A DNA stretch of 64,000 nt from positions 2,581,579-2,645,578 of the forward strand of contig NZ_CP031841.1 in assembly GCF_003432385.1 (NCBI RefSeq), read 5' to 3'. Numbering within the stretch: the stretch's first letter is position 1; every line of letters begins with the position of its first letter. Below are positions 18,203 through 28,192 of the stretch, piece after piece. Position numbers and translations under genes: made by a program. The notes under the pieces were generated by a model, which was not told the origin of the DNA, did not search any database, and saw only the letters and a program-made list of their open reading frames with translations. This stretch comes from Breoghania sp. L-A4. Its GTDB lineage: Bacteria; Pseudomonadota; Alphaproteobacteria; Rhizobiales; Stappiaceae.

Positions 18203-19141
18203 GTGACGCAACGTATTCTCGTAACCGGCGGCGCCGGATATCTCGGATCAACGATGGTTCCCGACCTGCTGGCCGCCGGCCACAAGGTCACCGTCCTGGA
18301 CAACTTCATGTACGACCAGGCGAGCCTGAATCACGTCTGCAACAACCCGAATTTCAAGGTGGTGAAGGGCGATATCCGGGTCAGGGAGACCATCGCGCCG
18401 CTGATCGCGGAAGCCGATGTGATCATCCCGCTGGCGGCTTACGTGGGGGCTCCGCTGTGCTCCGCGGACCCCGTCGGCGCGAAGACCATCAACCACGACG
18501 CGATCCTGATGATGCTGGACCTGGCGTCGAAGGATCAGTTGATCCTGATGCCCACGACGAACAGCGCCTATGGTTCCGGCGAGGAGGGCAACTTCTGCAC
18601 CGAGGACTCGCCGCTGCGTCCGATCTCGCAATACGCGATCGAGAAGGTCGCGGTCGAGAAGGTGCTGATGCAGCATCCCAACGCGGTCAGCTTCCGGCTC
18701 GCGACGGTTTTCGGCATGTCGCCGCGCATGCGCATCGACCTGCTGGTCAACGACTTCACCTATCGCGCGGTGAAGGACCGGACCGTCGTGCTGTTCGAAA
18801 GCCACTTCAAGCGCAATTACATCCATGTGCGCGATGTTTCCCGGGTGTTCCAGCACGCGCTGGCCAACCGGGATGCGATGGTCGGTCAGATCTACAACGT
18901 CGGCCTGTCGGACGCGAACGTCTCCAAGCTCGAGCTTTGCGAGCACATCAAGGCGGAAGTGCCGAACTTCATCTATGTGGAAGCGCAACTCGGAACCGAT
19001 CCGGATCGGCGCAACTACATTGTTTCCAACGAAAAGGTCGAGGCGACGGGCTACAAGCCGCAGATGTCGCTGAGCGCCGGCATCCGAGAACTGCTCAAGG
19101 GCTTCACGATGCTGCGCAACACGCGCTATGGCAACGTCTGA
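18203..19141 (+). CDS. NAD-dependent sugar epimerase/dehydratase (extended SDR)
   Basis: Extended short-chain dehydrogenase of about 312 aa. The NAD-binding turn is ILVTGGAGYLGS near the N-terminus. The active-site Ser lies in TTNSAYG, and the YxxxK pair is SQYAIEK (Tyr144, Lys148). C-terminal NYIHVRDVSRVFQHAL is typical of sugar-nucleotide epimerases. I chose the GTG at 18203, with GAGGAA upstream, rather than the in-frame TTG at 18164, because it puts the Rossmann turn at its normal position. It could epimerise or reduce the ColD-like or GDP-heptose product (a ColC-like role), but the substrate is not readable. Confidence 0.82.
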   Translation: MTQRILVTGGAGYLGSTMVPDLLAAGHKVTVLDNFMYDQASLNHVCNNPNFKVVKGDIRVRETIAPLIAEADVIIPLAAYVGAPLCSADPVGAKTINHDAILMMLDLASKDQLILMPTTNSAYGSGEEGNFCTEDSPLRPISQYAIEKVAVEKVLMQHPNAVSFRLATVFGMSPRMRIDLLVNDFTYRAVKDRTVVLFESHFKRNYIHVRDVSRVFQHALANRDAMVGQIYNVGLSDANVSKLELCEHIKAEVPNFIYVEAQLGTDPDRRNYIVSNEKVEATGYKPQMSLSAGIRELLKGFTMLRNTRYGNV

Positions 19142-19192
19142 CCCAGGTCTCGTCGGACCTCCGCCTGTCATCAGGTGTGGTAGGCGGAGAGG

Positions 19193-20394
19193 ATGAAGTG
19201 CGGACCCGCGATGACCGATACGCAATACATGCCTGACCTGCACGTCGCCGCCGCACGTTTGACACGGTGGCTGTTTGACGAGGCTTTGCCCGTATGGACG
19301 CGCGCCGGCGTCAATCCGGGCACGGGCGCTTTCGTCGAGGCGATCGCGCTGGAGGATGGCACGCCATCGTCCGCGTCGCATCGCGGCTTCGTGCAGCCAA
19401 GGCAGATATATTCCGTCATCGAGGCCGGGCGGCTGGGCTGGACGGGCGACTGGCGGGCCATATCGACACGCGCGCTTGACTGGTACCTCGCCCATTTTCT
19501 GCGCGATGACGGCACGATCGCCCACCTCGTGAGTGCGGACGGCGCAATCGAGAGCAGCCGCTTCGATCTCTACGATCAGGCCTTTTCGATGTTCGCCCTG
19601 GCGAGTGCCGCGGACGCATTTCCGGAGCGGCGCGGGCGCTATGAGGCCGCGGCGGAGGACCTGCTGAAGGCGGTCGAGCGCGGCTATCGCCATCCGCACG
19701 CCGGGTTTCAGGAGAGCAATCCGCCCAGCGTGCCGCTGCGCGCAAACCCCACATGCATCTGTTGGAGGCGGCACTCGCCTGGGACGAGGCCGGCGGCGGA
19801 CCCCGGTGGGCCGCGCTTGCCGATGAGATCATGGAATTGATGCTTGACCGGTTTATCGACCACAGTACAGGCGGTCTTCTCGAGCTTTTTGACGGCCACT
19901 GGCGTGCATTGGCAAACGACGCGGATCGTCATGTGGAGCCGGGGCACCAGTTTGAATGGGCATGGCTAGCGCTGCGGTGGGCGCGGAAGCGGGACCGTCC
20001 GGACGCGATTGTTGCCGCCCGGCGTCTGTTCGCCATCGCCGAGGCACACGGCATTTGCGAAGACCGCAAGGTCGCGATGCTGGAGCTGAACGACGATTTC
20101 ACGCCGCGCCGGCGCATCGCGCGTCTGTGGGGTCAGACGGAATGGCTCAAGGCGGCGCTGAAAATGGCGCGATGCTCGGCCGGTGCGGAGAAGGAGCACT
20201 ATCACGCAGCGGCACTGTCTGCCGTCAAGGCCATGGAACTGTATCTGACTGACACGCCCAAGGGGCTCTGGCGCGACAAGCTGGAGGACACGGGCGCGTT
20301 CGTGGACGAGCCCGCGCCGGCGAGCTCGCTCTATCACATCGTTTGCGCCGTATCGGAACTGGTGTCCGCTTGCAACGTGGCGGTGGACAGCTGA
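19193..20394 (+). CDS. AGE-family sugar epimerase/isomerase, frameshifted as sequenced
   Basis: The two halves together give about 400 residues with the alpha/alpha-barrel pattern of N-acylglucosamine 2-epimerase and mannose(-6-phosphate) isomerase. Recognisable parts are HRGFVQPRQIYSVIEAG, FDLYDQAFSMFALA, then after the break HMHLLEAALAWDE, GHQFEWAWLALRW and LWGQTEWLKAAL. The frame breaks at the CCCC run 19747-19750; one added C joins ANP to HMHLLEA. The start is ambiguous between ATG 19193 (GGAG very close) and ATG 19211. A mannose-6-phosphate isomerase role would feed GDP-mannose to gmd, which is inference. Confidence 0.78.
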
Positions 20395-20510
20395 TTTGGC
20401 TGCCCGCCAAAACGAGGGGTGACGGAGCCGCGCACTCCGTACTAGAACGTCGGTCAGTTATCCCAAGGGGCTGTTCCGCATTAAAGCGCCGGTTCCCGAC
20501 AACGCTGTAG

Positions 20511-21625
<1,115 letters not shown>

Positions 21626-21636
21626 AGGAGAACGGC

Positions 21637-22593
21637 ATGGACTATCCGCTCGCGGGCAAGCGCGTCTTCGTGTCCGGACATCGCGGAATGGTGGGCTCGG
21701 CGATCGTCCGCAGGCTCGAGCGCGAGGATTGTGAGATCCTGACCGCTGGCCGCTCCGAGGTCGATCTGATCCGTCAGTCGGAGGTCGAGGCCTATCTGGC
21801 GCGAACCAGGCCCGATTGCGTGATCATCGCGGCGGCGAAGGTCGGCGGCATCATGGCCAACTCCAGCTATCCCGCGGATTTCCTTTATCAGAACATGATG
21901 ATCGAGGCGAACCTGGTGCACGGTGCGCATCTGGCGGATGTGAACCGGCTGATGTTTCTCGGCTCAAGCTGCATCTATCCGAAATTCGCCGAGCAGCCGA
22001 TCGTCGAAGAATCCTTGCTCACGGGCCCGCTGGAGCCGACCAACGAATGGTATGCGATCGCCAAGATCGCCGGCATCAAGCTGTGCCAGGCCTATCGCAA
22101 GCAGTTCGGGCGCAGCTACATCTCCGCGATGCCGACCAATCTCTACGGCCCGAACGACAATTTTGATCTGACCTCCAGCCATGTGATCCCGGCCTTGATG
22201 CGCAAGGTGCACGCGGCCAAGGTCTCCGGCGCGCCGAGCGTCGAGGTCTGGGGCACGGGCACGCCGTTGCGCGAGTTCATGCATGTGGATGATCTCGCCG
22301 ACGCCCTGGCGTTCCTGCTGGCTCGCTATGACGAGGCGGAGCACATCAACGTGGGCTACGGATCGGACACGCCGATCCGCGAGCTGGCCGAAACCATCAT
22401 GGACGTGGTGGGGTATGAGGGCGAGATCGCCTTTGACACGTCCAAGCCGGACGGCACGCCGCGCAAGATCATGGACAGCGGCAAGTTGCATGCGCTCGGC
22501 TGGACGCCGCGTATCGATCTGAAGGCGGGTTTGGCCCAGGTCTACGAATGGTACCTGGCCAACCAGCCGGATGCGGACGTCGCAGCGCAATAG
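21637..22593 (+). CDS. fcl: GDP-L-fucose synthase
   Basis: This epimerase-reductase (318 aa) makes GDP-L-fucose from GDP-4-keto-6-deoxymannose. It has [18 protein letters not shown] (about 10-27), the family-specific [26 protein letters not shown] (catalytic Ser and Cys), [11 protein letters not shown] (Tyr and Lys) and [12 protein letters not shown]. The ATG at 21637 follows AAGGAG by 7 bases and lies 11 bases after the repaired gmd stop. An in-frame reading from 21082 belongs to the wrong frame of gmd. It provides the donor for the GT10 and GT11 enzymes of this locus. Confidence 0.95.
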   Translation: MDYPLAGKRVFVSGHRGMVGSAIVRRLEREDCEILTAGRSEVDLIRQSEVEAYLARTRPDCVIIAAAKVGGIMANSSYPADFLYQNMMIEANLVHGAHLADVNRLMFLGSSCIYPKFAEQPIVEESLLTGPLEPTNEWYAIAKIAGIKLCQAYRKQFGRSYISAMPTNLYGPNDNFDLTSSHVIPALMRKVHAAKVSGAPSVEVWGTGTPLREFMHVDDLADALAFLLARYDEAEHINVGYGSDTPIRELAETIMDVVGYEGEIAFDTSKPDGTPRKIMDSGKLHALGWTPRIDLKAGLAQVYEWYLANQPDADVAAQ

Positions 22594-22639
22594 TGCCGCG
22601 ACGCCCAGCTCCGCGAGGCAGCGTTTTGCCTGCAATCGG

Positions 22640-23818
22640 CTATTCGTTTGCCTTGATGTCCAGTCCCAGCAGCAGCGGCACGGCCATCGGCGCCATCATC
22701 GCCGTGCCGGCGATCGAGCCGACGGTCAGTGCCTGGGCGGGATTGGCCGTGATCTGCAACGACTCGGGCGCGCTCAGGAAGGTGCCCAGCGCGGCGGCAA
22801 TCTTCTCCTGGAACGGCGGGTTTTGCAGCAGCGTCAGGATCCGCGGCAGACTGGAGTTCAGCCGTTCCACGAAGGCCGCGCGCTCCATGTTCGCCTCTTC
22901 CGCCTGACGATCCAGAACGCGTTCGACAATCGTGTCATTGTCAAAGCGCAAATCGATACTTTCGACGGTGATCTGCTGCGCCAACGCCATCAGCTCGCCG
23001 TCTGCATGGCTTTGCTGCTTGAGTTTGGCGACGACATCGGGCGTCACGCCTCCAAAGGACGCCGATAACGAAAGCGTTCCGATCGCGTCACCGGAAATCT
23101 CGAAATTTTCGAGGATGGCGCGCGAATTGAGCACATCCCATTCGAAGCTGGCTTTCATCGACAGATTGAGCATGTCGTAGCCAAGCTCCGCGAGCGTCTT
23201 CTTGGCCTGTTCATCGTCGAGTTGCGCGGGGTCGAGTTCGATGCCCTCGATCTGGAACGTCCCCTTGGTCGGCGGCGCTTTGCCCGAGCGCTCCAGGGTG
23301 CTGAAGATCCGGGCGATCGGCACCGTGCCCTCATCTTCCGTCGAGACCCGGACGTCGGTGATGTCGAGGCTCTCGTAGCCGATCGCGTCGATGGGCGCCG
23401 CAACGGCTCCCATATCCCGCGGCCGCACCAGGATGACGTTTGTGGCGGCGGTGCGCGCGGCGAAGAAGGTCGCCGTGTCCGTCTTCATGCTGACATTCCT
23501 GGCGGCCATCGCACCGGCCTTGATGCGGCCCGTCGCGTCCACCGATGCATCGGTGAAGGCGATGGCCTCGGCCTCCAGAGACATCTCCTCGCCGCGCTGG
23601 CGCATGGTCGCCGCGAGCATGTTGATGACCACGGTTTCGCCCGTCTGCTCGACCGATCCGACGCTGAGATCCTGGGCGCCGCCCGATTCAAGCCCCTTGA
23701 GGAACGTGTCGGCGACATCGCTTCCGGTCGGATCGAAGGCCATCGCGCGCGGCCCGAACAGGCCGGAGGCGATCAGAGCGACGCCGAGCGCCATGGATAA
23801 CGGCCGGGCAAATTTCAT
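22640..23818 (-). CDS. Periplasmic protein of unknown function
   Basis: The 392-residue product starts with a clear signal peptide (basic MKFARP, a hydrophobic stretch to about 22, cleavage after AMA near 27). The mature part is a regular alternation of short beta strands with polar loops and contains no Cys. It includes repeated phrases of the type 'A...TDASVDATGRIKAGAMAARN' in which a property is listed strand by strand. I recognise no catalytic motif. The C-terminus is hydrophobic (MMAPMAVPLLLGL). It is convergent with fcl and not part of the glycan operon. No function is assigned. Confidence 0.75.
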   Translation of the reverse strand: MKFARPLSMALGVALIASGLFGPRAMAFDPTGSDVADTFLKGLESGGAQDLSVGSVEQTGETVVINMLAATMRQRGEEMSLEAEAIAFTDASVDATGRIKAGAMAARNVSMKTDTATFFAARTAATNVILVRPRDMGAVAAPIDAIGYESLDITDVRVSTEDEGTVPIARIFSTLERSGKAPPTKGTFQIEGIELDPAQLDDEQAKKTLAELGYDMLNLSMKASFEWDVLNSRAILENFEISGDAIGTLSLSASFGGVTPDVVAKLKQQSHADGELMALAQQITVESIDLRFDNDTIVERVLDRQAEEANMERAAFVERLNSSLPRILTLLQNPPFQEKIAAALGTFLSAPESLQITANPAQALTVGSIAGTAMMAPMAVPLLLGLDIKANE

Positions 23819-24191
23819 CGTGGTCTCCGAATCTCTGAGTGACGGGCATCATGTATGGCACGGGACGGCGGCGTTCATATGGCCGGTCGATGGTGGCGAC
23901 ATCGCGGCGGCGCGCGGCGGTTTTCGCGCCGGATGCCCCGCAGTGCTTAGTGCACAAAACATGCCGCAAATCGCCATGTATTGCCAGCGTGTCAGGCTAT
24001 CCAGGCAAGTTATTAGGCGGCTAGGCAAAACGCCCGCCACGCTCGAGACTTGGGCAGAAGCGGGCCGCGTATGAAATTTGAGCACCGAATTCCTGAGGTT
24101 TGGGGTTTTTACGGTTGAATCCCGGGCCATGAACCCGTATATCGCGCCTCTCCGGTTCGCCCGGGTTTCATCTGCTGGTTTGGGAGGACGA
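23819..24191. other. Intergenic region upstream of speD
   Basis: This 373-base gap lies between the divergent periplasmic protein gene and speD. GGAGG at 24183-24187 is the speD ribosome site. I see no reliable promoter pair, RNA leader or conserved gene. Confidence 0.5.
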
Positions 24192-24674
24192 ATGTCTACG
24201 CACAGCGCCCTCTTCAAATTGGGGATGGACTTGGAGGCTCCAAGCACCACCCATGCTGAAGAACAAACTCACTTCGTTCGCGACGCCGTGTCTGCGGACG
24301 AGCGCAAGGATCATTTTGTCGTCAAGAATGGCGTCAAATGCGCCGGCACGCATCTGATCATCGACCTGCACGACGCCGAGAACCTCGACGACCTCGAGCA
24401 TATCGAGAAGACTCTGGTTCAATGCGTTGAAACGGCAGGCGCAACGCTTCTGCACATCCATCTGCACCGCTTCGAACCGAATGGCATTTCCGGGGTCGCG
24501 GTGCTGGCGGAGAGCCATATCTCGATTCACTCGTGGCCGGAGAACGGTTATGCGGCGCTTGATGTGTTCATGTGCGGCGATGCCGTGCCTGAAAGCTGCA
24601 TCGAGGTCCTGCGGACGGCGTTCAATCCGCGCTCGCTCGTGGTCGAGGAGATCCTGCGCGGGACAGGCGTATGA
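24192..24674 (+). CDS. speD: S-adenosylmethionine decarboxylase proenzyme
   Basis: SpeD makes decarboxylated SAM, the aminopropyl donor for spermidine. The prokaryotic class 1B form is autocleaved at Glu-Ser to give a pyruvoyl group. Here the site is LAESHISIHSWPE, with cleavage expected between Glu107 and Ser108. The catalytic His113 and the Cys in VFMCGD (Cys128) are present. The 160-residue length includes an N-terminal extension of about 45 residues. I chose the ATG at 24192 because GGGAGGA sits just upstream; the longer in-frame reading to 24078 is not family-like. It overlaps speE by 4 bases (ATGA), so the two are translationally coupled. Confidence 0.93.
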   Translation: MSTHSALFKLGMDLEAPSTTHAEEQTHFVRDAVSADERKDHFVVKNGVKCAGTHLIIDLHDAENLDDLEHIEKTLVQCVETAGATLLHIHLHRFEPNGISGVAVLAESHISIHSWPENGYAALDVFMCGDAVPESCIEVLRTAFNPRSLVVEEILRGTGV

Positions 24675-25543
24675 CGGAGACGCGGCTCTATTCCGAGACA
24701 CTGCATCCCGGCATTCGTTTCTCGTTTGAGGCGGACCGGCTGCTGTTCGAGGACAAGACCGAGCATCAGCATCTGGTGCTGCTGGAAAACAGGCTCTTCG
24801 GCAAGGTGTTGCTGCTCGACGGGGTGACCCAGGTCACCACCGCCGACGAATTCATCTACCACGAGATGATGAGCCACGTGCCGATCCTGGCGCATGGCGC
24901 GGCGACCGACGTGCTGATCGTCGGCGGCGGCGACTGTGGTCTGGCGGAGGAGGTGCTCAAGCACGCTTCCGTCGAACGCCTCGTGCAGGTCGAAATCGAT
25001 GCGGCGGTGGTGGAGTTCTCCAAACAACACTTCGCCGAGATGAATGCGCCGGTCTTCACCGATGCCCGTTTCGAACTCGTGATCGCCGACGGCGTCGATT
25101 ACGTGAAGACCACGGACAAACGGTTTGACGTCGTGATCGTCGATTCCACCGACCCAATCGGGCCCGGTGCGGTGCTGTTTACCCGTGCGTTCTACGCGGC
25201 CGTGAAAAAGTGCCTCAAGCCGGGCGGCGTTCTTGTGACCCAGAACGGCGTGCCGTTTCTCCAGGCTGACGAACTGACGGCGAGCATCGGTCACTTCGAT
25301 GCGCTGTTTGCCGATGCATCCGCCTATGTGATCTGTGTGCCGACCTATATCGGCGGGCACATGACCCTGGGCTGGGCAAGCGATGACGCGGATTTGCGCC
25401 AGCTTTCGGTCGATACCTTGCGCACCCGCTTCGACCGGGCAGGGCTGGAGACCCGCTACTACACCCCCGAGGTGCACGCGGCCGCCTTCGCGCTGCCGCG
25501 CTACATCGAGGACGCGGTCGAGGCCGGCAAGTCCGGCACCTAG
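24671..25543 (+). CDS. speE: Spermidine synthase
   Basis: SpeE transfers the aminopropyl group from decarboxylated SAM to putrescine. The 290-residue protein has the substrate-gating FIYHEMMSHVP, the SAM-type loop VLIVGGGDCGLAEEVLKH (GGGDCG, where GGGDGG is commoner) and the catalytic VDSTDPIGPGAVLF with its Asp. The GQNG-type loop reads VTQNGVPFLQ. The stop codon TAG is part of the CTAG target duplicated by the adjacent IS481 element, so the insertion lies flush with the end of the gene and does not alter the protein. Confidence 0.95.
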   Translation: MTETRLYSETLHPGIRFSFEADRLLFEDKTEHQHLVLLENRLFGKVLLLDGVTQVTTADEFIYHEMMSHVPILAHGAATDVLIVGGGDCGLAEEVLKHASVERLVQVEIDAAVVEFSKQHFAEMNAPVFTDARFELVIADGVDYVKTTDKRFDVVIVDSTDPIGPGAVLFTRAFYAAVKKCLKPGGVLVTQNGVPFLQADELTASIGHFDALFADASAYVICVPTYIGGHMTLGWASDDADLRQLSVDTLRTRFDRAGLETRYYTPEVHAAAFALPRYIEDAVEAGKSGT

Positions 25544-25544
25544 A

Positions 25545-26579
25545 TGTGAGCTTTCAACAGGTTGTCCATTCGGACCTGACCGAGGAGACTGGAGTTACCA
25601 CGCTTCAGCACGCATCGGAGGGTCCGAATGAACATCCACAAGAATGCCCGCCTGACACCGTTGCGTCGAGGGGAGATGGCCCAAGCGGTCATTGAAGGTC
25701 GTCTTTCCCGGGCCCAGGCGGCGCGGGTCTATGGCGTGTCGGCCAAGATCGTTGCCCGGTGGGCCGAACGCTACAGGGCGGAAGGCCCGGCCGGCATGGT
25801 CGACCGCTCCTCTCGGCCAGGCCGGATGCCCAGCGCAACCGATCCGCTCCTCTGTGAACGCATCATCGCCCTGCGCCGTCAGCGCTGGACAGGTAAGCAC
25901 ATCGCTCGGGAGGTCGGCGTGTCACCGGCCACCGTCAGCCGGGCGCTGCGGCGGGCAGGCCTCTCCCGGCTCAAGGACCTCGATCCGGCCGAACCGGTGC
26001 GCCGCTATGAACGCCAGCATCCGGGCGAGTTGATCCACATCGACATCAAGAAACTCGGTCGGTTCGACCGCGTCGGCCACCGCATCACCGGCGATCGCAC
26101 CGGCCAGTCCAACAGCCGCGGTGTCGGCTGGGAGTTTGTCCATGTCTGCATCGACGATGCCTCGCGCATCGCCTTCAGCCAGATCTTGCCCGACGAGAAG
26201 AAACACAGTGCGGTCGCTTTCCTGCGCGCCGCGCTCGCCTATTACGAGAGCCTGGGCGTCACCGTCACCCGCGTCATGACCGACAATGGCGCCTGCTACA
26301 AATCGAAAGCCTTCGCAAAAGCCTGCCGCGATCTCGGCCTCAAGCACATCCGCACCCGACCCTACACGCCCAAGACAAACGGCAAGGCCGAACGCTTCAT
26401 ACAGACCGCGTTGCGGGAATGGGCCTATGCCATCGCCTACCCAACGTCACGCCATCGCGCAGCCGAACTGCCGATCTGGCTACACCGCTACAATTGGCAC
26501 CGGCCACATGGCAGCCTAAAATCCAAAACACCGATCAGTCGACTCGATCTAACCGAGGACAACCTCTTGAGGCTCCACA
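25545..26579 (+). mobile_element. IS481-family insertion sequence
   Basis: The element is about 1035 bp and carries one transposase gene. The ends read TGTG-AGC..., with AGGTTGTCC in both imperfect inverted repeats (left 25545-25567, right complement near 26557-26579). The flanks are cctaga (25539-25544) and tctaga (26580-26585), matching the NCTAGN six-base target known for Bordetella IS481, with one mismatch. It sits between speE and a MITE-like element. Confidence 0.85.
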
Positions 26580-26584
26580 TCTAG
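25628..26584 (+). CDS. IS481-family transposase
   Basis: DDE transposase of 318 aa. It has a helix-turn-helix region (SRAQAARVYGVSAKIVARW and GVSPATVSRALRRAG) followed by the rve core. The catalytic residues appear to be Asp139 (HIDIKKLG), Asp219 (VMTDNGACY) and Glu255 (NGKAERFIQ), giving DD(35)E spacing. The reading frame is intact. Its TAG stop (26582-26584) is not in the element but in the duplicated CTAG target, so the element relies on its insertion site for termination. It is likely functional or recently so. Confidence 0.92.
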   Translation: MNIHKNARLTPLRRGEMAQAVIEGRLSRAQAARVYGVSAKIVARWAERYRAEGPAGMVDRSSRPGRMPSATDPLLCERIIALRRQRWTGKHIAREVGVSPATVSRALRRAGLSRLKDLDPAEPVRRYERQHPGELIHIDIKKLGRFDRVGHRITGDRTGQSNSRGVGWEFVHVCIDDASRIAFSQILPDEKKHSAVAFLRAALAYYESLGVTVTRVMTDNGACYKSKAFAKACRDLGLKHIRTRPYTPKTNGKAERFIQTALREWAYAIAYPTSRHRAAELPIWLHRYNWHRPHGSLKSKTPISRLDLTEDNLLRLHI

Positions 26585-26854
26585 AGCGTTTCCTTCTTAA
26601 ATGGAATCAATTCTGTTGGTCCAAACCGGTTCGATCCGCGAGGAAACGGGCGAACGGCGTAGCCCATGCTACGGCGGAGGCCGTTGACGCGGCGGACGGC
26701 CGGTTTCGACCAACCCTTTGGGCGGGATGAATTTTCCCGATTATCGGCGAGGCCCGTCTCGGCCATATTTGCGATATGCCCTTCGCCAATCCTCTTGATC
26801 CTCGACAAAATTCATCTCCGCAGAATGGTTCCATTTAACAAGGAAACGCTCTAG
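26581..26854. mobile_element. MITE-like palindromic element
   Basis: This 274-bp non-coding element is bounded by 28-bp inverted repeats (26581-26608 and 26827-26854) matching at 26 of 28 positions, starting CTAGAGCGTTTCCTT. A second nested inverted repeat (gatgaatttt 26726-26735, aaaattcatc 26807-26816) surrounds a central near-palindrome at 26761-26780. The ends CTAG with an internal TA fit IS630/Tc1-type MITEs that duplicate TA. Short open frames within it have no protein features. Confidence 0.75.
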
Positions 26855-26980
26855 GCAGGTCCGGTTCTCAACGCACCGGATCTTCAATCGCAAGCGTTTC
26901 GCGCAAGCCCCAACAACGAACCGAGTCCCGCACATCGTGGAATGGCGCGCGCCGCACCCCCGATGCCCGGTCCGAACTGC

Positions 26981-27889
26981 TCACGCGGCACTCTCGGATG
27001 GGCGTTCCGTCAAGGCGGACATGGCGGCGAGCACGTTTTCGCGGCTCGGCAGGCTGGCCTCGTTGCCAAGATGCTGGATGGCGTGGGCGGAGGCAGCCCG
27101 GGCGAATCGGAAATGCTCGTGCCACGATTTTTCCGGATCGCTGAGATAGGAATAGACATAGGCGCCGTGGAACACGTCGCCCGCGCCATTGGTGTCGATG
27201 ACCTTTTCCTTGGCCACGACGAGCGACGGCAGATCGCGGGTTGTGCCGCTTTCATCGTACCAGACCATGCCACGCTCACCCAGGGTCACGCCGCCGATCC
27301 GGCATCCGCGCGCCTTGAGATACGCGAGCGTCTCGCCCACCGGCTTGCCCAACTGCTCGCAGAATCTCTCCGACACGATCGCAATGTCGATGTAGCCAAG
27401 CAGCTCGTCCGTGTTGACGCGCACCGCCCCGCCGTCGAGTGACGTGAGAACGCCCGCCTCCCGGCAGGCACGGGCGTAGTAAAGCGCCGCATCGGGAAGA
27501 TGCCCGTCGACATGCAGCGCGCGGCATCCGTCCAGGTTCAGCGTGGGGAAGGGGTGCAGGAAATCATCGTCCCGGCAGCGCACGATGGCGCGCTTGCCGT
27601 CCTTCGGCATGATGAAGGACAGGGAGGATTCGCGCACCTTGCGTCCATGCACGGAGATCCCGTATTGCGCCGCCATGTCGAGGAACATCCGCGCCAGCCA
27701 GTCGTTGGCCTGCGAGCAGATCAGATCCGGGGCGATGCCCAGTTTGGCGCAGCAGAACGCCGCGGTGACCGCGTTGCCGCCAAAACTCACCGCGTAGTCC
27801 TCGGCGATGGTCTTTTCATCGCCGACGGGCAGGCGGTCGGTCAGGAACGTGATGTCGATGTAGGCTTGTCCGATGAACAGCGCGTCCAT
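26981..27889 (-). CDS. PfkB-family carbohydrate kinase
   Basis: A ribokinase-fold kinase of 302 aa. The N-terminus is ALFIGQAYIDITF, followed by VSFGGNAVTAAFCCAKLG (PfkB signature 1 with GGNA). Signature 2 is KVIDTNGAGDVFHGAY, with the catalytic base Asp238. I chose the ATG at 27889, where GGAG sits 9 bases upstream, because the in-frame extension to 28144 is not family-like. It phosphorylates a sugar or nucleoside with ATP in the cytoplasm. The substrate cannot be read. It is divergent from the EAL gene. Confidence 0.85.
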   Translation of the reverse strand: MDALFIGQAYIDITFLTDRLPVGDEKTIAEDYAVSFGGNAVTAAFCCAKLGIAPDLICSQANDWLARMFLDMAAQYGISVHGRKVRESSLSFIMPKDGKRAIVRCRDDDFLHPFPTLNLDGCRALHVDGHLPDAALYYARACREAGVLTSLDGGAVRVNTDELLGYIDIAIVSERFCEQLGKPVGETLAYLKARGCRIGGVTLGERGMVWYDESGTTRDLPSLVVAKEKVIDTNGAGDVFHGAYVYSYLSDPEKSWHEHFRFARAASAHAIQHLGNEASLPSRENVLAAMSALTERPSESAA

Positions 27890-28103
27890 GCAAGGTCTCC
27901 GGTGTACGGGCGTTGGGCGCGGGTTGAAGCCGCATTGCCGATACCAAACCGGGCCGCGGCGGCGGATGCAAGGGGGTGCGTGGATACGGTGGTGAAATGA
28001 AGTCGTTTCGTGAACGGTACAAGCCTTGGGCGAGGCGGTCTTTGGGAGGCTTGTGGGCGTTACCTTCCGCCCCGGAGCGATCGTGGCCGCGCCTGAAGGT
28101 CGT

Positions 28104-28121
28104 TTTGAATGAAAATTCAAA
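28104..28121. promoter_or_regulatory. Inverted repeat in divergent promoter region
   Basis: TTTGAAT at 28104-28110 and ATTCAAA at 28115-28121 form a perfect 7-bp inverted repeat with a 4-base spacer. It lies 72 bases before the EAL gene in the 303-base gap (27890-28192) between it and the divergent PfkB gene. It could be an operator. Otherwise the gap holds nothing I can support. Confidence 0.3.
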
Positions 28122-28192
28122 CGGTTTAGGGGGTGTTTACGCATCGAGTGCGATTATGGGAGCACGCTTAACCCCGTCCGGAAATCCGTTCT

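Noticed and set aside
26607-26854. Short open frames within the MITE on both strands
   Set aside because: They cover inverted repeats and mirror one another; no start signal or protein features.
27890-28144. N-terminal extension of the PfkB kinase
   Set aside because: Arg/Pro-rich sequence upstream of the family start; the ATG at 27889 has a good ribosome site.
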